Shown: piece by piece, positions 1 to 6,694 of the stretch | Layout: each line of letters begins with the position of its first letter | Position numbering within the stretch: the first letter of the stretch is position 1 | Origin: a bacterium | Lineage (GTDB): Bacteria; Bacillota_A; Clostridia; Lachnospirales; Lachnospiraceae | DNA: 25,989 nucleotides | Assembly: GCA_004562915.1 (NCBI GenBank) | Contig: SFQZ01000035.1 | Coordinates: 1 to 25,989, forward strand | Reading direction: 5' to 3' | Program-made: the position numbers and the translations under genes | The notes under the pieces: generated by a model | What the model was told of the DNA's origin: nothing | Database searches by the model: none | Seen by the model: only the letters and a program-made list of their open reading frames with translations

Positions 1-61
1 GTAGAAAATCAGTGCCTTGAAAAAGTCTGAATTTCTGCCGGACTGTCTCCTTCTTACACAT
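1..61 (-). other. possible 5' end of an open reading frame cut by the window edge
   Basis: On the minus strand an ATG at 61-59 opens a frame that stays open for 20 codons to the window edge (it begins MCKKETVRQKF). It lies directly next to the GGGGC/GCCCC palindrome at 64-94. A coding start this close to a terminal palindrome could be the first codons of an insertion-sequence transposase, but there is no convincing Shine-Dalgarno sequence and too little protein to place in a family. Chance is a real alternative. Confidence 0.2.
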
Positions 62-62
62 C

Positions 63-99
63 AGGGGCCAAAACTGCTATTTCCCGACAGCCCCTTTTT
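63..99 (+). terminator. weak GC stem with T-tract, or an IS-like end
   Basis: AGGGGC at 63-68 pairs with GCCCCT at 90-95 around a long 21-nt loop, and TTTTT follows at 95-99. As a terminator it would stop plus-strand transcription arriving from outside the window. Read on the minus strand, the element begins GGGGCTGTCGGG, which resembles the ends of some IS1182-type elements. That is an impression rather than a match. Confidence 0.35.
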
Positions 100-111
100 C
101 TAGTGGAAAAT

Positions 112-285
112 TTAGAACATGGAAATCACAGACTGCCTTTCTACAATTTCCACATCCATGGTGACACACTCCGGTGAGTTACTTTCTTCACCCTTAATTT
201 TTTTTAAGAGAAGCTGGGTAGCCAATAAAGCCTTCTGTGGGATGTTCTGAGAAATGGAAGTCAGTTTTGGTACAGGTCTCATAAC
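112..285 (-). pseudogene. LacI-family transcriptional regulator, C-terminal remnant
   Basis: A minus-strand frame of 57 codons ends at a TAA at 114-112. It reads like the C-terminus of a LacI/GalR ligand-binding domain: a PKLTSISQNIPQKALLATQLLL stretch matches the family's usual 'LTTVRQP...G..A...LL' segment, followed by a KIKG turn and a VEIVERQS end that matches the final strand carrying the 'LVVRxS' motif. The DNA-binding half and most of the effector domain are missing. A stop (288-286) precedes the readable part, and the dsdA remnant on the other strand begins within a few bases. No start codon or ribosome site can be assigned. It should be non-functional. Confidence 0.65.
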
Positions 286-290
286 CTATA

Positions 291-692
291 ATGGCACCCT
301 GTATGCTGCTTGGATTGGCTATCGGGCTGAATAATGAGATTTGTGTTCAGGATATTGGCCTGACCGGAAAAACACAGGCCGATGGATTGGCTGTGGGAAG
401 ACCGTCTGCATTTGTAGGCGGTATTATGAAAAAGATGCTAAGTGGAGAAATGACAGTGGAAGATTACAGGCTGTCAGAATATTTGAAAGATTTAATGGAA
501 ACAGAAAAAATTTTCCTTGAACCGAGTGCATGTGCAGGTTTTCGGGGACCAGTCTGTATAAGTAATGATGTGGAGGCAAAAAAATATCTGGAAACAAACG
601 GACTGAAAAATAAGATGAAGAATGCGGTTCATATTGTATGGGCAACAGGCGGAAGTCTGGTGCCGCAAGAAATAAGAGGTATGTATTTATAA
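291..692 (+). pseudogene. dsdA: D-serine dehydratase, 3' remnant (last 133 of about 444 codons)
   Basis: This frame is collinear with residues 312-444 of the intact DsdA at 8746-10080, with 120 of 133 residues identical by my count. The ATG at 291 is not a true start: it replaces the CAG codon of the full gene, has no ribosome binding site, and lies in the middle of the protein. The PLP lysine segment, the STGN phosphate loop and the CGVGGAPGG loop are all absent, so the product cannot be an active enzyme. It ends at a normal stop next to a strong terminator, so the 3' end of an original transcription unit was kept. Identity to the intact gene is uneven: about 82% at DNA level up to 521, then only three mismatches over 522-665. 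Confidence 0.9.
293..692 (+). repeat. direct repeat, left copy (dsdA 3' end)
   Basis: This block aligns without gaps to 9681-10080 in the same orientation. DNA identity is highest over 522-665 versus 9910-10053 (three differences in 144 bp). Together the two copies flank about 9 kb holding the sigma/anti-sigma genes, the MNT-HEPN pair and the ABC-PHP part of cassette A. Confidence 0.9.
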
Positions 693-740
693 AATCAAAG
701 CGGTGACAGAAAAATTTCTCACCGCTTTGATTTTATTATT
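691..740 (+). terminator. intrinsic terminator after the dsdA remnant
   Basis: A perfect 16-bp stem pairs AAAATCAAAGCGGTGA (691-706) with 719-734 around a 12-nt loop, and a T-rich tract follows. It begins inside the stop codon of the dsdA remnant and separates it from the sigma factor gene. Confidence 0.9.
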
Positions 741-811
741 TTTTGTCAGAAATCTATTTGTTATTTCGTTATAATAGATAAGAGCGCTCACAAAAGCAGG
801 GAGGTGACAGG

Positions 812-1408
812 ATGCACTGGAAAAAGAAACGGGACGAAAAAGCTTTATTGGAATCACTGTATGAAATGTATGAACAGAAGATGTATGCGGCGGCATATGC
901 GATTCTTCATCAGTCGGAACAGGCGGAGGATGTAGTTCATGACAGTTTTCTTAAGCTGACCGGATATCTTTCCAGAATCAAAGAAGCAGATTCTCAGGAG
1001 ACAAAAAGGCTGGTAATGCAGATTTTGAAGACGACAGCCATCGACCAGTATCGGAAAAATGCAAAAGAAGTGGAACGGTTTGTGTCTGAGGATACAGCGG
1101 TTACGGATTCAAAAATGAAAGTATTTCCTATAGATGCGGTTGAAAACCGGGAAATGATTGAGAAACTTTTAAAGGGGTTATCGCAGGAGTACCGGGAAGT
1201 GATAAAGCTTCGATGTTATTATGGATTTTCAGTAAAGGAGACAGCCCAGATTCTGGATATCAGTTGTGATAATGTTTCAAAGAGAATGGAGAGAGCAAGA
1301 AAACAGCTTCAGACGAAAATGGAATGGGAGGAATATGATTGTGAGCAGAAAAAATATGGATTATCTGTTGACCAAAATGGGGCAGTTGGAAGAAGAAAAA
1401 CAGTATGA
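812..1408 (+). CDS. ECF-type RNA polymerase sigma factor
   Basis: The 198-residue protein has the sigma70 ECF layout. Region 2 spans about residues 12-90 (YEQKMYAAAYAILHQSEQAEDVVHDSF, with the acidic AEDVVHD core that contacts polymerase, then TAIDQYRK). Region 4 spans about 120-170 (LSQEYREVIKLRCYYGFSVKETAQILDIS followed by the SKRMERARKQL recognition helix). GGGAGGTGA lies just before the ATG. A TATAAT at 770-775 has only a TTGTCA 21 bp upstream, so the promoter is uncertain and may be autoregulated. The last 74 bp overlap the next gene, which is typical of a sigma gene translated together with its anti-sigma partner. The target regulon is unknown. Residues after about 170 look like frame-overlap sequence and are unlikely to be structured. 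Confidence 0.9.
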   Translation: MHWKKKRDEKALLESLYEMYEQKMYAAAYAILHQSEQAEDVVHDSFLKLTGYLSRIKEADSQETKRLVMQILKTTAIDQYRKNAKEVERFVSEDTAVTDSKMKVFPIDAVENREMIEKLLKGLSQEYREVIKLRCYYGFSVKETAQILDISCDNVSKRMERARKQLQTKMEWEEYDCEQKKYGLSVDQNGAVGRRKTV

Positions 1409-2702
1409 TACATGTATAGAAAATCATGTGTTTTCTGATGAATACGAGATAAAAAAACAAAGACTTTTGAATACCATGGAAAAGAATCAGAAAAAGGAAT
1501 ATAAAATTCGTTCTTTTACAAGTGTAGCGGCGGCTTTGGCATTGGTTGTGGGACTTTCTGTAACAACCTATGCAGCGGTGAAAGGAATTCAGGCTGTTAT
1601 TTCTGAAGATAAGGAAAAGAATACAGTGACTTATGAGGTGAATCATGAGCCGGATGATTATATTCCTCCAATTGAGATTACTGCCGGGTATCTGCCGGAA
1701 GGGTATCAGCAGTGGGAAGAATGTAAGTACTCACCAAATGGTGAATATGGTGCAAATGGAATCAGTATTCTGGATGCAGGATATCTGCAGAATTATTCTA
1801 TCGGGGATGTAAGCCAGTATGAGGAACAGCAGATCGGAAATGCAAAAGCTGTGATTATTGAACGAAAAGGATACACGTATCCGTGGGATATTTTCCTGTT
1901 TTATGAGGAAGAAGGACATGTGATCGAAGTTATGGGATGTGATTCTCTGTCTAAGGAAGAGCTGATGAAAGTATGTGAAGGACTGACTTACAGGGAAGCA
2001 CCTGAACTTGATCCGGACAGAACATATCAGGCATTTTCCTATAATCGATTAAGCGAGGCTGAGGAAATGGAAACTGCAGAGGAAGAAACTATATCGAAAG
2101 AAAACATCAAAGGGATGAACGAATCCATTTTGATAGGTGATATTAATTATAAAGTGACAGATATTAAAATTTCCGATACGGTGAATACACAATTGTTGAA
2201 TAAGGAAAATACTGACAATTATGATCAGGTTATGAAATGTATTCAGGACGATGGAACGTTTGCACCGTTGACCAGAATTGTGACAGAATGGAATGGAAAA
2301 GAGCTTCAGAACAGAGAGTTGGGTACCGTTCCAATGAAAAATGTGGAAGTGACTGTACAGGTGGAAAATCAGTCACAGGAGCCAGATGATGATGTGACAA
2401 TGGCTTTGTTATGGTATACTATGCAGGAACAGGCAGATGGAACATATCGTTTGTCAGATCAGATAGAGGGTTATGAAAAAGATGATAATTTCAGAGGATT
2501 CAATTCTTATGATATAGGATATGAATTGCCTTATTACTTTGATTCTTCTGCATATGAGGGAAGCACTCACTTCTTCTATATGAGCCTGGGAGCAGGAGAA
2601 ACGAAGGAAGTGCATGTATGGTATACAATACCGGAAGATATGCTTGAACAGGCATATGTACAGTTTCCGGTGGATGAAGGTGTGTATGTGAAGGTGAAAT
2701 AA
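1335..2702 (+). CDS. membrane-anchored DUF4367 protein, probable anti-sigma factor
   Basis: The frame is open from 1266, but GGGAGG at 1326-1331 points to a start at ATG 1335 (3-nt spacing) or GTG 1341 (9-nt spacing); I chose 1335. The protein has a short charged cytoplasmic N-terminus (about 70 residues), one membrane helix (SFTSVAAALALVVGLSVTTYAAV), and a large extracytoplasmic part. The first outer section (GYLPEGY ... YREAPELD) resembles DUF4367, a domain common in Firmicute sigma-linked membrane proteins. The remaining roughly 180 residues are beta-rich and resemble the immunoglobulin-like C-terminal domain of such proteins. Overlap with the sigma gene and this topology suggest that it binds the sigma factor inside and senses an envelope signal outside. 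The anti-sigma role is inferred from context; no classic zinc-binding HxxxCxxC motif is visible. Confidence 0.8.
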   Translation: MIVSRKNMDYLLTKMGQLEEEKQYDTCIENHVFSDEYEIKKQRLLNTMEKNQKKEYKIRSFTSVAAALALVVGLSVTTYAAVKGIQAVISEDKEKNTVTYEVNHEPDDYIPPIEITAGYLPEGYQQWEECKYSPNGEYGANGISILDAGYLQNYSIGDVSQYEEQQIGNAKAVIIERKGYTYPWDIFLFYEEEGHVIEVMGCDSLSKEELMKVCEGLTYREAPELDPDRTYQAFSYNRLSEAEEMETAEEETISKENIKGMNESILIGDINYKVTDIKISDTVNTQLLNKENTDNYDQVMKCIQDDGTFAPLTRIVTEWNGKELQNRELGTVPMKNVEVTVQVENQSQEPDDDVTMALLWYTMQEQADGTYRLSDQIEGYEKDDNFRGFNSYDIGYELPYYFDSSAYEGSTHFFYMSLGAGETKEVHVWYTIPEDMLEQAYVQFPVDEGVYVKVK

Positions 2703-2860
2703 TAAGTTAAGTTCAGCCAAAGGTCCAGGTTTCGTGACTCATTTTTAATCTGCGCTGGGCATATACAGAATAAAACGAATCTCTGTTGTGAATAATTTTA
2801 TCAGAAAATCAACAGGGTGTACAAACTCTCTTTCTTCTTATATTGAATCAAAACTTTTGC

Positions 2861-2887
2861 TATACTTCACTGAAAGAATGAAGTATA
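2861..2887 (+). promoter_or_regulatory. 9-bp inverted repeat overlapping a -10 box, upstream of the MNT-HEPN pair
   Basis: TATACTTCA (2861-2869) and TGAAGTATA (2879-2887) are perfect inverted repeats separated by 9 nt. The right arm overlaps TATAAT at 2884-2889, a good -10 box. TTGCTA at 2857-2862 is the best -35 but is 21 bp away. The location suggests an operator controlling the toxin-antitoxin pair about 110 bp downstream. The rest of the 2703-2995 gap shows no gene and no clear terminator for the preceding gene. Confidence 0.5.
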
Positions 2888-2995
2888 ATGAGGGCAGTTA
2901 TAAATGAAAACATATTCATGTAGTCAAATAGAATGAAATCGACTGGAATAACTATATTTTATTTGTAAGTTATGGGAGAGTTGCTGGGAAATATT

Positions 2996-3277
2996 ATGAA
3001 AACAATGCCTATTTCGGAATTGATTGAGAAGGTCGCAATCATTTGTAAAAAGAATGGTGTGAAACGATTGGATTTGTTTGGATCCTTTGCCACAGGTACA
3101 GCCACACCAACTAGTGATATAGATTTTGTTGTATATGGATGCGATAATTTTTTTCAGTTAGAAGAGGATCTGGAAAATATAGATACGCTTCGGAAAATTG
3201 ATATATTTGATTATGATAGCATTAAAAATAAATATTTAATAGAGGATATAGAAAAATATGGAAAACAAATATATTAA
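2996..3277 (+). CDS. MNT-family nucleotidyltransferase, probable antitoxin (MntA-like)
   Basis: This is a 93-residue minimal nucleotidyltransferase. It contains the family signature GSx10DxD (GSFATGTATPTSDID, G29-S30 to D41/D43) and a third likely metal-binding Asp in KIDIFDY (D69). The frame is open from an ATG at 2972, but that ATG has no ribosome site. GGGAGAG and GGGAA sit before the ATG at 2996, giving MKTMPISELIEK, the more typical N-terminus. Proteins of this type pair with HEPN partners and, in characterised MntA-HepT systems, transfer AMP to the toxin to inactivate it. The next gene starts 20 bp before this one stops, so the pair is translationally coupled. The antitoxin role follows from the pairing and has not been shown for this pair. 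HI0073/HI0074-type pairs with other roles remain possible. Confidence 0.88.
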   Translation: MKTMPISELIEKVAIICKKNGVKRLDLFGSFATGTATPTSDIDFVVYGCDNFFQLEEDLENIDTLRKIDIFDYDSIKNKYLIEDIEKYGKQIY

Positions 3278-3662
3278 TCGATATCATACCTTTTGTAAAA
3301 GCCTTAAAAATCTGGAAAAGAGCAGATATGCAGATCCGAATGCGGATTTCGTGTTGGAGGGGACTGAATTAAATTTTAATCTTACTTTTGATATTTCCTG
3401 GAAAGTGATGAAAGATATTTTGATAAAAAGGATGGGAATTCTGGATTTTGCAATAGGATCACCAAGAGAAACATTGCAGCAGGCCTTTACTAATAAAATT
3501 ATCGATGACGATCAGTGGCTGCAAATGCTTCGTGTACGAAATCAGTTGGCTCACGATTATGATGGCAGCTTTGCAGCAGAAAAATTTCATATGATTATCA
3601 ATGTATATCTTCTATTGTTTGAAAAATTCAGGGACCATGTGGAGAAATATTATCAGTTCTAA
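3258..3662 (+). CDS. HEPN-domain protein, HI0074/HepT-like, probable RNase toxin
   Basis: The 134-residue, mostly helical protein belongs to the nucleotidyltransferase-partner (HI0074-type) family. It carries an intact RX4HXY motif, RNQLAHDY at residues 94-101 (R94, H99, Y101). This is the catalytic motif of HEPN RNases, and its Tyr is the AMP-accepting residue in HepT. A conserved N-terminal helical section (RYHTFCKSLKNLEKS) and a central FDISWKVMKDIL segment fit the same family. It overlaps the MNT gene by 20 bp and is followed by a GGACAGG palindrome and a strong terminator, so the two genes form a closed unit. The preserved motif argues for a functional toxin. Cleavage of tRNA or mRNA is inferred from relatives. 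Confidence 0.87.
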   Translation: MENKYINRYHTFCKSLKNLEKSRYADPNADFVLEGTELNFNLTFDISWKVMKDILIKRMGILDFAIGSPRETLQQAFTNKIIDDDQWLQMLRVRNQLAHDYDGSFAAEKFHMIINVYLLLFEKFRDHVEKYYQF

Positions 3663-3746
3663 TTTCACAAAACATTGGAGATGGGAAAATTGTCCACACA
3701 AGACAGCAAAAAAGCCAGTAAATCCCGTCCCCAATGGCTAATCCGT

Positions 3747-3770
3747 GGGACAGGTGTCTGTCCCCTGTCC
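3747..3770. repeat. REP-like short palindrome, copy 1
   Basis: The element starts GGGACAGGTGTCTGTCC and ends CCTGTCC. It can fold two mutually exclusive ways: GGACAG with CTGTCC around GTGT (3748-3763), or GGACAGG with CCTGTCC (3748-3754 with 3764-3770). A near-identical copy lies at 10086-10107 and a related palindrome at 11407-11433; all three are just after gene ends. Confidence 0.75.
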
Positions 3771-3817
3771 AGAACCGGGAAATGTAAAAATTATTATACA
3801 TTTCCCGGTTCTTTTTT
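3771..3817 (+). terminator. intrinsic terminator of the MNT-HEPN unit
   Basis: A perfect 16-bp stem pairs AGAACCGGGAAATGTA (3771-3786) with 3797-3812 around a 10-nt loop, followed by five T. It insulates the toxin-antitoxin pair from cassette A. Confidence 0.93.
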
Positions 3818-3854
3818 ACCATTTTCTAAAAAAAGTTTAACCGAACAGCGATAG

Positions 3855-3883
3855 TTCCTTCAAAATCCCAATGATATTATAAA
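3855..3883 (+). promoter_or_regulatory. tentative promoter of cassette A
   Basis: TTCCTT (3855-3860) and TATAAA (3878-3883) are separated by 17 bp, about 40 bp before the solute-binding gene. The -35 is poor. It lies between the terminator and the first gene, the only place a promoter for this operon would be expected. I found no clear operator here. Confidence 0.35.
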
Positions 3884-3920
3884 TAACGTCAAATGAAGAT
3901 TTTGAGAGGAGAAAACTATT

Positions 3921-5021
3921 ATGAAAAAGCGTATGTTACAGATTGCTGCATGTGTTTGTGCGGCAGCTATGCTGCTGACCGGATGCGGAGCGAAAGACAC
4001 AGTAGAAATTGTTGATTTGAGAGAAGTATCACTGGAAGAGATCACAGAGAAGGCAAAAGAGGAAGGAGCAATCAATTCCGTAGGTATGCCGGATGACTGG
4101 GCAAACTGGAGAGGAAGCTGGGCAGCAATCACAGATACTTATGGAATCGACCATGAGGATACAGATATGAGTTCAGCAGAAGAACTTTCCACTTTTGATA
4201 CAGAGAAAGATGCACCAACAAAAGATATTGGAGATGTTGGACAGGCATTTGGATCGACTGCAGTGGGTATGGATGTGGTTCAGCCGTACAAAGCATCTAC
4301 ATGGGATTCTGTACCGGACTGGGCAAAAGATCCGGATGGAAATTGGGTAATTACTTATCTGGGAACTATGAGCTGTATGCAGAATAATGATAATGTGAGT
4401 GAAACCATTGACTCATGGCAGGCACTGGCAGACAGTGATTGTACCGTAACAATCGGTGATGTAGTGCGTGGTGCTTCTTCACAGATGGCAGTTCTTTCCT
4501 GCGCATATGCACTGGGAGGCGGAACAGAGGATCTTGATCCTGCCTTTGACTTCTTTAAACAGCTGGCAGAGGAAGGAAGACTGGATGCCGGAGCTTACAG
4601 CCAGGAGAGAATGGAGAGAAATGAGATTGATGTACTGCTTACCTGGGATTATCTGACCTTACAGTATCGTGATCTTACACTGGAGACAGTTCCGGAAGCA
4701 AGTATTGACTGTCATGTTATGAAAGATGGAGCTATTCAGTCCGGTTATTGCCTTGTAATCAATAAATATGCGCCTCATCCGTATTCAGCGGCTCTGGCTG
4801 TGGAATATCTGTTGAGTGATGAAGGACAGATTGACCGTGCGAGAGGATATGCACGTCCGATCCGTTCCGATGTGGAATTACCGGAAGAACTGGCAGATAA
4901 GATGATTGATGATTCCGAGTATACAGATACAATTCCAATGACAGACAATGATGCTGTTACTGAGGCATGTATGGAAATAGCATCCCGTTGGGAAGAAGAA
5001 ATTATCCCGCTGATGGGCTGA
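3921..5021 (+). CDS. ABC transporter solute-binding lipoprotein (PotD/AfuA/iron-type family)
   Basis: This 366-residue exported lipoprotein has a basic start (MKKRM), a hydrophobic core and a lipobox LLTGC with C22 as the lipidated cysteine. The mature part has the alpha/beta two-lobe periplasmic-binding fold of the group that includes spermidine-, iron-, thiamine- and phosphonate/phosphosugar-binding proteins (GAINSVGMPDDWANW near the N-terminus; SGYCLVINKYAPHPYSAALAVEYLLSDEGQ near the C-terminus, typical of SBP_bac_6/8). The ligand cannot be read from sequence. AGAGGAG precedes the ATG. A 6-bp stem-loop, GCTGAG-ATT-CTCAGC (5017-5031), covers the stop codon and may stabilise this first cistron relative to the permeases that follow. 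It is the first gene of the operon and presumably the specificity determinant. Confidence 0.88.
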   Translation: MKKRMLQIAACVCAAAMLLTGCGAKDTVEIVDLREVSLEEITEKAKEEGAINSVGMPDDWANWRGSWAAITDTYGIDHEDTDMSSAEELSTFDTEKDAPTKDIGDVGQAFGSTAVGMDVVQPYKASTWDSVPDWAKDPDGNWVITYLGTMSCMQNNDNVSETIDSWQALADSDCTVTIGDVVRGASSQMAVLSCAYALGGGTEDLDPAFDFFKQLAEEGRLDAGAYSQERMERNEIDVLLTWDYLTLQYRDLTLETVPEASIDCHVMKDGAIQSGYCLVINKYAPHPYSAALAVEYLLSDEGQIDRARGYARPIRSDVELPEELADKMIDDSEYTDTIPMTDNDAVTEACMEIASRWEEEIIPLMG

Positions 5022-5054
5022 GATTCTCAGCAGTTGATTCTGAGGTAAGTAAAA

Positions 5055-5903
5055 ATGAAAAACTGGAAAAAAACAGGCGGCAGAATGGCATTCCTTCTGC
5101 CCCTTGCATTTATTATCGTATTGTTTGAATGTGTACCGCTGGTAAGTATGATTATTAACAGTTTTCTGGACGGCGGACAATTTACACTGGACAATTTTAA
5201 ACAGATTATAGAAAAGCCAATATATATGGTGGCAATTAAAAACAGCCTGTGGATTACGATTTTATCAACGATCGTCGGGTTGGTGATTGATTTCTTTCTT
5301 GCTATGGCACTGAGCAGAGAAACGGGCAAGAAGAAAACGTGGTATCTTTCACTTTTGAATCTTACATCTACATTTTCGGGGGTTCCGCTTACGATAGCAT
5401 TTATCACCGTTTTGGGAACTGCGGGTGTATTTGTGCTGATCAGTCAGAAGATTGGTTTTACTCCATTATCCTCCTACAATCTGTATTCTATGCGAGGAAT
5501 GTTTATCATTTATGTGTATTTTCAGATTCCCATGGGAACGCTTCTTCTGCTTCCTACATTTGAAAAGGTGAAAAAAGAGTGGAAAGAGGCTGCAAGGCTC
5601 ATGAATGCCGGGAGTGTACGTTTCTGGTTACAGATCGGAATTCCTGTTATGATGCCGGGTATCCTTGGTACTTTCAATATGCTGTTTTCCAATGCGATTG
5701 CGACTTACGCAACACCATATCTTTTGGTAAATAACAGTATATCCCTTCTGCCGGTCAAAATTGTAGATATGTTTGTAGGGGATGTGCGGCAGCGTCCGGG
5801 ACTTGGAAGTTCTCTTTCTATAGTGCTTCTTGTGATTGTGCTGGTAGAGATTGGACTTACCAATCTCTGTAAGAAACATTTTGAGAAAGGGACGACGAAA
5901 TGA
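5055..5903 (+). CDS. ABC transporter permease, PotB-type
   Basis: The 282-residue integral membrane protein has about six hydrophobic helices, starting with FLLPLAFIIVLFECVPLVSMIINSF. The cytoplasmic EAA loop that docks the ATPase is visible as EWKEAARLMNAGSVRFWLQIGIPVMMPGI (about residues 178-206). The order binding protein - PotB-like - PotC-like - PotA-like matches importers for polyamines, ferric iron, phosphonates and related small charged ligands. The ATG lies behind GAGGTAAG, 33 bp after the solute-binding gene. The gene overlaps the next permease by 4 bp (ATGA), so the two are coupled. Confidence 0.9.
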   Translation: MKNWKKTGGRMAFLLPLAFIIVLFECVPLVSMIINSFLDGGQFTLDNFKQIIEKPIYMVAIKNSLWITILSTIVGLVIDFFLAMALSRETGKKKTWYLSLLNLTSTFSGVPLTIAFITVLGTAGVFVLISQKIGFTPLSSYNLYSMRGMFIIYVYFQIPMGTLLLLPTFEKVKKEWKEAARLMNAGSVRFWLQIGIPVMMPGILGTFNMLFSNAIATYATPYLLVNNSISLLPVKIVDMFVGDVRQRPGLGSSLSIVLLVIVLVEIGLTNLCKKHFEKGTTK

Positions 5904-6694
5904 AAAAGTATAGTGTATTACGTTGGATTTTGGAAATTTGTATTGCCGCCTTTTTGCTTCTGCCGCTGATCGTCACATTTATATACTCATTTGCGGAAAG
6001 ATGGGTGACTGTGCTTCCGAACGGATTTACTTTAAAATATTATATAAAAACGCTGACAAACAGTCAATTTCTGATGGGAATTCTGAGAGGTATGATGATA
6101 TCTGCCGCCCCTGTGCTCATCACAAATATTAGTGTCCTGTTTGCACTTTATGTGGTGATCGTTTATCTTCCGGGAATGGAAAAATTTGTGCAGATTTTCT
6201 GTTTGATTCCTACAACGATTAACGGAATCATACTGGCTACTTCTGTACTTGGAACCTATGCAGGTACGAATACTATTTTTGCAAACCGTATTATCATGCT
6301 TATGTTTATATACAGTGTATTTATCATGCCTGTAACTTATCAGGGTATAAGAAACAGCTTATATGCGGTAAATACCCATGCGATTCTGGAAGCTGCCGAA
6401 ATGCTCGGATACCGGAAAATCCACAGTTATATAACCATTGTGATTCCGGCTATTCTGCCGGGACTTTCCACCTCAGCCCTTATGAGTTTTGCGGGACTTT
6501 TTGGAGATTTTGCGATAATTAAAATTATTGCTTCTTCCCAGTATGAGACTGCGCAGTCTTATCTGTACAGGAATAGGGCAACGGATACCCAGGCATTGAG
6601 TGCAGCAGTTGTCATATTACTGATTCTTACAGGAATTATTAATTATGTGGTAAATAAAAGTCAGAATGAGAAGAAAGGGAGCATGGAAAGATAA
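5900..6694 (+). CDS. ABC transporter permease, PotC-type
   Basis: This 264-residue membrane protein, with about six helices, is the second half of the membrane channel. Its EAA loop reads ILEAAEMLGYRKIHSYITIVIPAILPG (about residues 160-186), as in PotC-like subunits. The start overlaps the stop of the previous permease in an ATGA, and its own stop overlaps the ATPase start in TAATG, so the three transport genes are translated as one coupled block. The substrate is not visible from the permease alone. Confidence 0.9.
   Translation: MKKYSVLRWILEICIAAFLLLPLIVTFIYSFAERWVTVLPNGFTLKYYIKTLTNSQFLMGILRGMMISAAPVLITNISVLFALYVVIVYLPGMEKFVQIFCLIPTTINGIILATSVLGTYAGTNTIFANRIIMLMFIYSVFIMPVTYQGIRNSLYAVNTHAILEAAEMLGYRKIHSYITIVIPAILPGLSTSALMSFAGLFGDFAIIKIIASSQYETAQSYLYRNRATDTQALSAAVVILLILTGIINYVVNKSQNEKKGSMER

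Noticed and set aside
291..293. ATG at 291 as the real start of a short protein
   Set aside because: It aligns to an internal CAG codon of dsdA, lacks a ribosome site, and gives a protein missing the cofactor-binding half; treated as a pseudogene.
2972..2995. ATG 2972 as start of the MNT protein
   Set aside because: No ribosome site upstream; the purine-rich stretch lies between 2972 and 2996 and fits the later ATG.
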